Source: Pseudanabaena sp. ABRG5-3 | GTDB taxonomy: Bacteria; Cyanobacteriota; Cyanobacteriia; Pseudanabaenales; Pseudanabaenaceae | DNA length: 64,000 nucleotides | Direction: 5' to 3' | Assembly: GCF_003967015.1 (NCBI RefSeq) | Contig: NZ_AP017560.1 | Span: forward strand, 4,152,048-4,216,047 | Program-made: the position numbers and the translations under genes | Shown here: positions 56,989 to 64,000 of the stretch, piece after piece | How the letters are laid out: each line of letters starts with the position of its first letter | How positions within the stretch are numbered: position 1 is the first letter of the stretch | The notes under the pieces: generated by a model | Told to the model about the DNA's origin: nothing | The model's database searches: none | Seen by the model: the letters and a program-made list of their open reading frames with translations, nothing else

Positions 56989-59900
56989 TCATAAAGCTCC
57001 TAGACTTCTCAGCATATCTCTTTGGGCGGAAGTTATTCCAGTGGCTCCTGTCAGCCTCATACCTTCATAAGCGCGGGGGACTCGTAATGTTAGATTACAG
57101 GTTTCTTGAGCAATATTCCATACCTTAACAGTTTCATCTTCGCTAGCACTTACGAGAAATTGGCTATCAGGACTAAAACGTACTTGTAAAACCCAATTTT
57201 CATGTCCCTGTATAGTTTTGTAACAAAGCCAAGACTCTGTATACCATAGCTTGATCATGCGATCGCATCCACAACTAGCCAACCATTTTCCATCAGGGCT
57301 AAATGCTAAGGAAAGAACCCATCCAGTATGTCCAGATAATTGATGAATTTGCTTACCTGTTTCATCCCAAATAATTATTAAGTTATCTAATCCACCTGTA
57401 GCAATATTGCCACTATGAGGATGAATAGCAACAGAAGTGATTCGATTGGTATGTCCTGTTAATGTTTGTATGCATTTACCCAGTTTAATGTCCCAGATCT
57501 TTGCAGTCTTATCTTCACTAACACTGACAAGTAATGATTGTTGTGGATGAAATGCGATCGCGCCGATTCTATCCGTGTGATCTTGAAAAGTATTTACTAG
57601 TTCACCAGTTTCGGCTTTCCAGATTTTAATAGTATGATCAAAGCTGCTACTGGCAATTATCTGTGCGTCATTACTATAAGCTAAGGCATTTACGCGATCG
57701 CTATGTCCTTTCAACAGATGTATACATTGTAATGTGTCAAGTTGCCAAATCCGAATTGTGCCATCCTGTCCTCCACTAGCTAGTAGAGCCTGTTTAGGAT
57801 GGAAAGTAGTAGCCGTAACTCCGCGTTGTTCGTGAAAGAGTTTATGGAGGCACTTAGAAGTCTGAGCATTCCAAATCCGCACATACCCATCAATGTGTCC
57901 AGTAGCAACTGTTGTTCCATCAGGTGAGAACATAGCGGCAAAAATAGGATTGGCATAGCCCAAAATTGTTTGGACACATTTTCCGCTATTGATATCCCAC
58001 AACTTTACTGTTTGATCTTCACTAGCACTAGCGACTGTCTGGCTATCAGGACTAATCGAGATCGACCAAATACGATGTTGATGTTCCGCAATTGTACAAA
58101 TACACTTTTCGTTGGCATAATCCCATATCTTGATTGTACGATCCTCGCTACAACTAGCAACCCATTTGCCGTCAGGACTAAAAATCGCGATCCATATCCA
58201 ACCTTCATGTCCATGTAGTGTGGTAAGACATTCACCATCTTGAGAGTGCCACAAACGGATAGTGCGGTCAAAACTGCTACTTAACACTAAGCTTCCATCA
58301 GGGCTAAATGTTGCAGGAATAACCCAACTTTTATGTCCTCTTAGAACCTGTACGCATTCTCTCTTTTCCAAGTCCCAGAGCCGAATTGTACAATCACTAC
58401 TCCCACTAGCCAAAAGCTTTCCATCAGGATGAAAACAAGCACCCATTACCCAATTCTCATGCCCTTGTAATGTATATAGCTGACAGCCATCTTCTAGTCT
58501 CCGAATTTGGATCTCTTGTTCACTAGTAGTAACTAGAAGTTGTCCATTTGGACTAAAACACATAGAACGCAAATTATCTCCAAGCACATAAAGACAATTA
58601 CTATTCTGCCAATCCCAAAGTCTTACTGTCCCATCATCAGAACCACTTGCAAGTAAGCTCCCATCAGGACTAAAAACCAACCCTCGCACCCAATTTGTAT
58701 GTCCACATAGTTTACCAATTTGTTGTCCATCGGTGATCCGCCAAAGATAAATTTCACAGTTTACATTTCCTGTAGCCAAGATAGAACCTTCAGGATGATA
58801 AACCACTGACAGAACCATGCCAAAAGCCTGTGTGAAGACAACCTCTTCAAAATTTGCTGAGGTAAAATTAGTGTTTTGAAGATTTACGGATTGTAAATAA
58901 GCTTGTCGAATGTGGAGATATGAAAAATCATAGCCATCCAAATCAAAATTAAGATGAGAAAGTAAATTGATTAAGTTGCCTGCTAAGTAACCACGTTGCG
59001 TAGGTGCTGCTTTACGTTGTTTCGCAAGTAAGTCTTGAATTCGGGTTTCTATGATAGATTTATCGCCTAATTCGAGTAGTAGTCGATCGCTAATCGCTTC
59101 AAGGATAGATCGTACTTGGGCTTGCCGAACATAGTCTTTGCTTTGGGCTTTTATGAGTGCATAATGTTCCAGAAAATCTGGTTGTAAACTAATTAACTCA
59201 CGCACGACCTTCTGTACAAACTTATCAGTGACAAATTCCATCATCACTGGTTGTAATGACCAAAGCCCACTATTTCCCTCAATCAAGCTTCTTCTTTTTA
59301 AGGATTGCACTGCTGTAAGCAATTGCTTTTTGATAGATTCAGAAACAATATTGGACTCTAATTGCGCGATCACTACTGGTTCCCGCTCAATTGCTAACCA
59401 GTACATCACGCATTGTTCAGGTACAGACAATCGGGAAAACTGTTTTTCTAAGAGGTCTTGAATTCTTTCGATCTGAAATCCACTTTTTGGGGCTAAAGCT
59501 AAAAAACTAGAAATATCTCCAGCAAAAAGCTCTTGCGTCTCCGAAGCTAATATCTTCAGGGCAAAAGGACTACCACTACAATAGTTAAAAATCTCTTGCC
59601 ACTCTGCATCACTACTGCTAAAACATTGGCTATCCGTTAAGATTGGCAAGCCTTCAGATCGGCTTAGTCCACATAGAGAAAGCGATCGCACCCGTTTACT
59701 TTCACCGATACCAGTAATCTCTTTAGGAGCCTCTCGACTAGTTAGCACTAAGCAACTTTGATGATCCACCTCACTAAATCTCGATAGCAAGTGTCCATAG
59801 ATTTCATAGCCATCTCGATATTGACCAGCACGAGTTCCACTCTGAAATACTGATTCAAAATTGTCGAAGATCAATAAGCATTTCGATTGGCGTACATACT

Positions 59901-60534
59901 CTAAAAGCTTGGCAACTTGCTGCTCTGGCACATCGGGTAATCTTGCTTCAACTTGATTAGAGAGGATACTTACAAGTTCGGTCAGTATTTCCGAAAGGGG
60001 AGGAGCATCACGTAGCGATCGCCAAATTACATAATCAAACCCTTGACCTATTTGATGTGTAGTTTGAAGAGCGATCGAACTCTTCCCCATACCACCCATG
60101 CCCACGATCGCCACTAATCGACATTGCTCTGTGACAATCCATTGCTCTAAGGTCGCAATTTCCTCTGCTCTACCGTAAAAAATATCGCGATCGGGTAAAC
60201 CTAACCAAGTTTTGCGATCGGAAACTGTCTTATGATCATCGCTTGCAAAAAGTTCAGGGTGTGCTTGATAGTATCTGTCTAGTGCAGCTTTAAAATTAGT
60301 TTTGCTAACTGCTTCACCTAAAGCCTCTGAGAGTAATTTCCAGAATTTTGGACCAATATCCCGAGCAAAATATGTAGGTGAGCGAAAATACTTGTCAGCC
60401 ATTTTTTCGTAAGTCAAACCCTCTAAAGTTCCTCTAAGCAAATCCTTTTGCCGATCTTTTAGTTCTCTGCCCAATTTTGCTTTTAAGGCAACATTGGCAA
60501 TATTGATAGCAAACTCAATATCTTTCTTGTCCAT
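56989..60534 (-). CDS. STAND NTPase with NB-ARC-like domain and 14 WD40 repeats
   Basis: 1181 residues. N-terminal helical/HTH effector-associated region (1-110; GLTYEKMADKYFRSPTYFARDIGPKFW), then an NB-ARC/AP-ATPase-like module with P-loop GMGGMGKSS (about 145-153), Walker B LLIFDNFE (about 218) and a sensor/winged-helix part to about 440. A pentapeptide-like stretch (DFSYLHIRQAYLQSVNLQNTNFTSANF) leads into 14 WD40 repeats (about 570-1160), likely two 7-bladed propellers. STAND proteins are signalling switches that oligomerise when they bind a ligand. The carotenoid oxygenase gene follows 1 nt after the stop. Confidence 0.9.
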   Translation of the reverse strand: MDKKDIEFAINIANVALKAKLGRELKDRQKDLLRGTLEGLTYEKMADKYFRSPTYFARDIGPKFWKLLSEALGEAVSKTNFKAALDRYYQAHPELFASDDHKTVSDRKTWLGLPDRDIFYGRAEEIATLEQWIVTEQCRLVAIVGMGGMGKSSIALQTTHQIGQGFDYVIWRSLRDAPPLSEILTELVSILSNQVEARLPDVPEQQVAKLLEYVRQSKCLLIFDNFESVFQSGTRAGQYRDGYEIYGHLLSRFSEVDHQSCLVLTSREAPKEITGIGESKRVRSLSLCGLSRSEGLPILTDSQCFSSSDAEWQEIFNYCSGSPFALKILASETQELFAGDISSFLALAPKSGFQIERIQDLLEKQFSRLSVPEQCVMYWLAIEREPVVIAQLESNIVSESIKKQLLTAVQSLKRRSLIEGNSGLWSLQPVMMEFVTDKFVQKVVRELISLQPDFLEHYALIKAQSKDYVRQAQVRSILEAISDRLLLELGDKSIIETRIQDLLAKQRKAAPTQRGYLAGNLINLLSHLNFDLDGYDFSYLHIRQAYLQSVNLQNTNFTSANFEEVVFTQAFGMVLSVVYHPEGSILATGNVNCEIYLWRITDGQQIGKLCGHTNWVRGLVFSPDGSLLASGSDDGTVRLWDWQNSNCLYVLGDNLRSMCFSPNGQLLVTTSEQEIQIRRLEDGCQLYTLQGHENWVMGACFHPDGKLLASGSSDCTIRLWDLEKRECVQVLRGHKSWVIPATFSPDGSLVLSSSFDRTIRLWHSQDGECLTTLHGHEGWIWIAIFSPDGKWVASCSEDRTIKIWDYANEKCICTIAEHQHRIWSISISPDSQTVASASEDQTVKLWDINSGKCVQTILGYANPIFAAMFSPDGTTVATGHIDGYVRIWNAQTSKCLHKLFHEQRGVTATTFHPKQALLASGGQDGTIRIWQLDTLQCIHLLKGHSDRVNALAYSNDAQIIASSSFDHTIKIWKAETGELVNTFQDHTDRIGAIAFHPQQSLLVSVSEDKTAKIWDIKLGKCIQTLTGHTNRITSVAIHPHSGNIATGGLDNLIIIWDETGKQIHQLSGHTGWVLSLAFSPDGKWLASCGCDRMIKLWYTESWLCYKTIQGHENWVLQVRFSPDSQFLVSASEDETVKVWNIAQETCNLTLRVPRAYEGMRLTGATGITSAQRDMLRSLGAL

Positions 60535-60697
60535 GAGGCTTAGTGTCAGGGTATACAGGGTTTCAATAGTGTACCTGAACTTACCTGAATTTTTCTTACC
60601 TTTTTACCTTACTAACTACTGAACTTATCCCCATCGTCAGGTTTCAGAAAACTTGCAATTATTGATGACGTTGATATAGAAAAGGAAATAGAAAGTC

Positions 60698-61228
60698 ATG
60701 AACTTTTCAAAGTATCTTGCCCCTGTTGGAATTGTTGCTGTCATGGCAAGCGCAGCAGTAGTAGCTTCCCCTAATGACGCTTCTGCTTATCACAAAACCA
60801 ACAAATGGGAAAGAAGGGCTAATCTAGAAAATGGTTGGGTAGTCTTTTATTCCAAAGAGATTAGCCATGCAGAAGAGCTAAAAATCGCTGCCGCTCTAAT
60901 TGCAGATGCAACTGTTTCAGGCGGTGGAGCAACTGCGGCTTATTTCGCTAATTTTGCATCTGAATCTTTGTCACAGTTGTTGAGTGAAGCTCGTAAAAAG
61001 TCACCACAGACATTTCAAGCTTTTAAAAACAATCTAACCCACAAGAAGCTCTTATCTTCTATCCGTACTTCTTTTCGCAGTGGTGAGATAAAGATGAACA
61101 TTGCTGGATTGACCGTAGCTGTGGGTAAAGAGACCTACAATCGTGCAGAATGTTTAAAGGTTTTCGGGAAAGAGAGATGTACTTCTACTCCTAATACCTT
61201 CCAACCTTACATTCGTATTAAGAAGTAA
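60698..61228 (+). CDS. Exported hypothetical protein
   Basis: 176 residues with a signal peptide (MNFSKYLAPVGIVAVMASAAVVA, cleavage after SAYH-region Ala). Mature part: HKTNKWERRANLENGWVVFY, then an alpha-helical stretch with GGGATAAYFANFASESLSQLL and a C-terminal pair of Cys (RAECLKVFGKERCTSTP). Glycine-rich centre could insert in a membrane. It is divergent from the STAND gene, 163 nt away. No known family. Confidence 0.6.
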   Translation: MNFSKYLAPVGIVAVMASAAVVASPNDASAYHKTNKWERRANLENGWVVFYSKEISHAEELKIAAALIADATVSGGGATAAYFANFASESLSQLLSEARKKSPQTFQAFKNNLTHKKLLSSIRTSFRSGEIKMNIAGLTVAVGKETYNRAECLKVFGKERCTSTPNTFQPYIRIKK

Positions 61229-61422
61229 CCCTAGTTTTTAGTATCTCTATTGTCAGTAAAGTTTAATGGCAGACTTGAATTATTTTTCATATTTAGCCTT
61301 AGCTTTACTGACTCCTCTTCATCTTACTGCTTGCTTTTTAGAGATTTGACACATCAATGACTTGAATAGATTTAAAGAGTCTATTTTGCATTACAAACTT
61401 AATCATTACAGGGATTCGTACC

Positions 61423-61935
61423 ATGAGTTTCAATCTAATTCGCCGTTCATTTTCTACGATATTTGTTATCTCCATCATTTCATCTACAGGCTCTGCTTTT
61501 GCTTACACACCTATTCAAGACGGATACCCTAGTCCCAATCCGAAAACATGCAGTTGCCCACAGCCCTCAATCGGGAAAACAAAAACCCCAAAAACTATCT
61601 ACTGTCCTCAAAGACTTTGCCCTGATTTTGAAACAAGTTCTTTACAGACGTTTATCCAACTTGAAAACACTTCTGAACCTACTACTGACAGGACTTATGG
61701 TCTAATTGCAGGGGTGGGGCGTGCCGAGGATGGTGGAAGTTGGGGCGTACCTGTGGCAAATCCAATAGGATCGCAACCTGCCCCTGGTGAAACTATTGAT
61801 GCGTTTCTAAAACGCACTGGCAGACCTGACGGTCGTGATAGACCTGATAGACCTGCTGGTGCAGGTGGAAAGGATGCTGAACAGAGAGAAAGAAACCAAG
61901 AAAGTGGACATAAAGGACATGGTGGACCTCAATAA
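61423..61935 (+). CDS. Exported hypothetical protein, YxPIQDxYP family member 1
   Basis: 170 residues. Signal peptide MSFNLIRRSFSTIFVISIISS, cleavage after AFA. Mature start YTPIQDGYPSPNP, then a Cys-pair region (CSCPQPSIGK, CPQRLCPDF), SSLQTFIQLENTSEP, LIAG, and a low-complexity RPDGRDRPDRPAGAGGK...HKGHGGPQ tail. Shares order and motifs with the protein at 62083. Four Cys could form two disulfides. Function unknown. Confidence 0.6.
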   Translation: MSFNLIRRSFSTIFVISIISSTGSAFAYTPIQDGYPSPNPKTCSCPQPSIGKTKTPKTIYCPQRLCPDFETSSLQTFIQLENTSEPTTDRTYGLIAGVGRAEDGGSWGVPVANPIGSQPAPGETIDAFLKRTGRPDGRDRPDRPAGAGGKDAEQRERNQESGHKGHGGPQ

Positions 61936-62082
61936 CTAGATAGTAAATGCGGTATGACTTCCCATTTAGAGATTCTTTTCTGCTTCTCTAAAAATCTCCT
62001 CCTGTCATACCGCAACTTTTCTCGAAAGTTAGCCCTATCTAAATTCAACATTACACACTAAATCATTGCATGGAGATCATTC

Positions 62083-62490
62083 ATGAATTTCACTTCAATT
62101 AGACGCTCATTTGCTACAACCCTACTGTTCTCAATCATCACTTCTACTGGCTCAGCTTCCGCATACAGACCTATCCAAGACTGGTATCCAAACCCACCAA
62201 AGTTTCCTGAGCCTCTTAAGTGTTCATGCAACGGTAAACCTGTACCACCAAGATTATGCCCTGTAATTCGCTGCATTGATGAATTCAAGTCAAGTTCATT
62301 ACACACGATTCTTCAAGTTGGTGGAGTTTCTAGAACTGACGCAGCTAAGACTAATGATTTGATTGCTGGACGTTATCAGACACGTGGACCAGGTGCTGGT
62401 ATTGGACGAGGAATTTCTGCAAACAATGCTGATGTAACTACTCTCGTTGCTGAGAAATACCCCACTTCTTGTACAGGCTTGATTCTGTAG
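62083..62490 (+). CDS. Exported hypothetical protein, YxPIQDxYP family member 2
   Basis: 135 residues. Signal peptide MNFTSIRRSFATTLLFSIIT, cleavage after ASA. Mature YRPIQDWYPNPPKFP, then CSCNGKPVPPRLCP, SSLHTILQVG and LIAGRY match the 61423 protein, so the two are paralogues. The Gly-rich middle (RGPGAGIGRGIS) replaces the Arg/Asp repeat tail. GGAG lies 10 nt before the ATG. Confidence 0.6.
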   Translation: MNFTSIRRSFATTLLFSIITSTGSASAYRPIQDWYPNPPKFPEPLKCSCNGKPVPPRLCPVIRCIDEFKSSSLHTILQVGGVSRTDAAKTNDLIAGRYQTRGPGAGIGRGISANNADVTTLVAEKYPTSCTGLIL

Positions 62491-62580
62491 AAATATGAAG
62501 ACATGCTGCACTTCCTGCGGTGTGTCTTCTCTAAAACAAATTCTAATTTTAATAATTTGAACATTACAAGGACAAAATCC

Positions 62581-62665
62581 ATGTACAGCTTTGCACAGAA
62601 AAGATTTGCACTTTTTCCATTTGTAGTTTTTGCCATTATTCCCATTACAGGTTTAATCAGCATAC
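62581..62665 (+). pseudogene. 5' part of a gene interrupted by an insertion sequence
   Basis: ATG 62581 gives MYSFAQKRFALFPFVVFAII, then PITGLISI, a signal-peptide-like segment, and is cut at the left target duplication 62657-62665. If the IS and one target copy are removed, the frame continues without a break at 63817 (QLSTKSQSLDQSLKLAITRIG), so both parts are one gene. The fragment lies downstream of the two YxPIQDxYP genes on the same strand. Confidence 0.85.
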
Positions 62666-63807
62666 CTAGGTACAGGACAAAAAGTTGCCAAAGTATAGAG
62701 AAAGGGGTTTTATAAAAGATAACCACATCTAACCATAAAACCCCTATCAAAGAGATTAACCTATTCCGAGAAATGTTGCAGCAGCATCTGCAATGGAATG
62801 CAGCAAGACTCGCATTTGTGTGCACATTTCTGATCGCGCTAATACGAGTAAAGACAGTAAACCTAGCCGAAATCGCGACGGGATTTAGCGGCAAAGCCAA
62901 AGTAGAATCGCACTATAAAAGACTACAAAGATTCTTCCGAGACTTTGAATTAGACTATGAAAGCATTGCCCTCACTGTCGTCAAAGTAATGCAAATACCC
63001 GAACCATGGGTAATCTCAATCGACCGCACCGATTGGCAGTTTGGCAAGACCGTTTTCAACGTGCTGACTCTAGGAGTAGTGCATCATGGAATCGCTTTCC
63101 CGTTGGTATGGATAATGCTGGATAAAAAAGGCAACTCTAACACCCGCGAACGATGTGAACTGTGGAATCGATTTCTAGAAATATTTGCAGCCCGTAAAAT
63201 CGACTTTTTGACCGCAGACCGTGAATTTGTGGGAGAAGAGTGGTTTGACTATTTGCTGTGTGAACCACGCACCCCGTTTAGAATCCGCATTCGTAAAAAT
63301 ACCGTACTCAAGGATGGACAAAAACAACTACGTGCTGACATTTGTTTTCAAGATCTCCAAGTTGGTGAATTTAGGGTGTTGTCTAAACGCAGACATATTT
63401 TCGGACATTGGCTGTATGTGGCTGCCATGCGTTTGGAGGATGGCGATTTGTTGATTGTCGCTACTGACCATGCTCCTTATACTGCTATTACTGACTATGC
63501 CAAGCGTTGGGGCATTGAGACTTTATTTGGTTGTTTTAAATCCCGTGGCTTTTGTTTAGAATCCACACATCTTCAGGACTCGCAACGGCTTTCTAAACTC
63601 ATTGCTTTACTTACTCTTGCTTTGTGTTGGTGTTTTTCTTCTGGTTTATGGCAATTCTTACTCAATCCTCTCAAGCCGAAAAAGCATGGTCGCTTGCCTA
63701 AGAGTATTTTTCGTCTTGGTTTTGATTTCCTTCGTCATATCATCTTTGACTTACAACTCAATTCTGTTACCTTTTTTAACTCCATTAAATTTTTGTCCTG
63801 TACTTAG
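62666..63807 (+). mobile_element. IS4-type insertion sequence, 1142 bp
   Basis: Inverted ends: left CTAGGTACAGGACAAAAAGT, right (inverted) CTAAGTACAGGACAAAAATT, 18 of 20 match. A 9-bp direct repeat TCAGCATAC at 62657-62665 and 63808-63816 is the target duplication. It contains one transposase gene and no passenger. Intact ORF and ends suggest recent insertion. Confidence 0.92.
62773..63807 (+). CDS. IS4-family (DDE) transposase
   Basis: 344 residues. DDE triad candidates: Asp in SIDRTDWQFG (about 84-88), Asp in LTADREFVG (about 141-145), Glu in AKRWGIETLFGCFKSRGFCLE, which is the YREK-like motif of IS4. N-terminal helices contain RVKTVNLAEIATGFSGKAKVESHYKRLQRFF, the DNA-binding region. The gene fills most of the element and its stop codon lies inside the right inverted end. 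Two overlapping ORFs (63221 and 63602) are shadows. Confidence 0.9.
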   Translation: MLQQHLQWNAARLAFVCTFLIALIRVKTVNLAEIATGFSGKAKVESHYKRLQRFFRDFELDYESIALTVVKVMQIPEPWVISIDRTDWQFGKTVFNVLTLGVVHHGIAFPLVWIMLDKKGNSNTRERCELWNRFLEIFAARKIDFLTADREFVGEEWFDYLLCEPRTPFRIRIRKNTVLKDGQKQLRADICFQDLQVGEFRVLSKRRHIFGHWLYVAAMRLEDGDLLIVATDHAPYTAITDYAKRWGIETLFGCFKSRGFCLESTHLQDSQRLSKLIALLTLALCWCFSSGLWQFLLNPLKPKKHGRLPKSIFRLGFDFLRHIIFDLQLNSVTFFNSIKFLSCT

Positions 63808-64000
63808 TCAGCATACAACTTTCAACTAAATCTCAATCTTTGGATCAGTCATTAAAACTTGCAATTACTAGAATTGGCAATGCAAAAACTCCTCTCAATG
63901 TTGAAACAAGAACAGCCCCTAATTCAGCCAAATTATTTGCTGCTAGAGGTTTCACCTTCCCGTATGCATTTGAGCCAATCAAGTTGTCTTCACTTCTTAT
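63808..64000 (+). pseudogene. 3' part of the IS-interrupted gene (runs off the window)
   Basis: In frame with the 5' part after IS removal: STKSQSLDQSLKLAITRIGN, AKTPLNVETRTAPNSAKLFA, ARGFTFPYAFEPIKLSSLL. It is soluble and polar, like a mature exported domain. No stop before base 64000. Confidence 0.8.

Noticed and set aside
62376-62900. 174-residue antisense ORF across the IS left end
   Set aside because: It spans the boundary of the insertion sequence, so it cannot be an old gene, and it is antisense to supported genes.

Overview
The window is a chromosomal segment of a cyanobacterium. Direct signs are psaM (photosystem I), ycf35, the ferredoxin-thioredoxin reductase variable chain, a Vipp1/PspA protein, CcsA, a cyanobacterial-type tmRNA tag (ANNIVSFSRKAAPVAA) and very many HIP1 octamers (GCGATCGC). 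I infer a filamentous or unicellular non-heterocystous lineage, perhaps near Pseudanabaena; the genus is a guess. Coding density is moderate, genes lie on both strands, and most gene ends carry a long hairpin with a 3-nt loop (GAA, TTC, TTT, TAA, AAA, AAT).

Layout. 0-21.4 kb is mostly housekeeping: the tail of a glycosyltransferase, psaM, a carboxylesterase, a transglutaminase-like protein, ccsA, tRNA-Asp, a J-domain protein, typA, rseP, a DoxX protein, a cold-type RRM protein, the DUF2997-ycf35-ferredoxin operon, a two-component system with an exported repeat protein, ssrA (tmRNA), vipp1, tRNA-Met and a large ThDP enzyme of the transketolase/phosphoketolase superfamily. 21.4-41.3 kb is an accessory stretch, with housekeeping genes at 28.5-34.6 kb inside it (NlpC/P60, sigma-like factor plus SPOR protein, prmA, agmatine deiminase). 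It holds a wHTH-nucleotidyltransferase pair, intact and broken PIN-domain toxin-antitoxin modules, DUF4160/DUF2442, two DUF433 genes, a three-gene ABC-3C/Lamassu-like SMC defence operon (24.0-27.5 kb), and a single-chain restriction-modification enzyme joining an N6-adenine methyltransferase to a BsuBI/PstI endonuclease (36.2-38.7 kb). Three sets of short dispersed repeats run between these modules and probably mark how they are gained, lost and shuffled.

41.3-54.7 kb returns to core genes (TPR proteins, fabG, an exported cupredoxin, cysA, an EGY3-like pseudoprotease, a Band 7 protein, ftrV, rsfS, a GNAT enzyme, ksgA). It is studded with palindromic MITE-like elements, three of which share an exact 25+3+25-bp core and related outer ends. 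54.7-64 kb has a 1181-residue STAND NTPase with 14 WD40 repeats, followed after one base by a carotenoid oxygenase gene, then a divergent row of small exported proteins. One of these is split by a complete 1142-bp IS4-type insertion sequence with a 9-bp target duplication.

How the genes work together. The strongest candidate for a poorly described system is the effector-middle component-SMC operon at 24.0-27.5 kb, which sits in an island of toxin-antitoxin and restriction genes. The second is the STAND/WD40-carotenoid oxygenase pair with its neighbouring exported-protein cluster. All functional calls are from reading the translated sequences; no database search was run.
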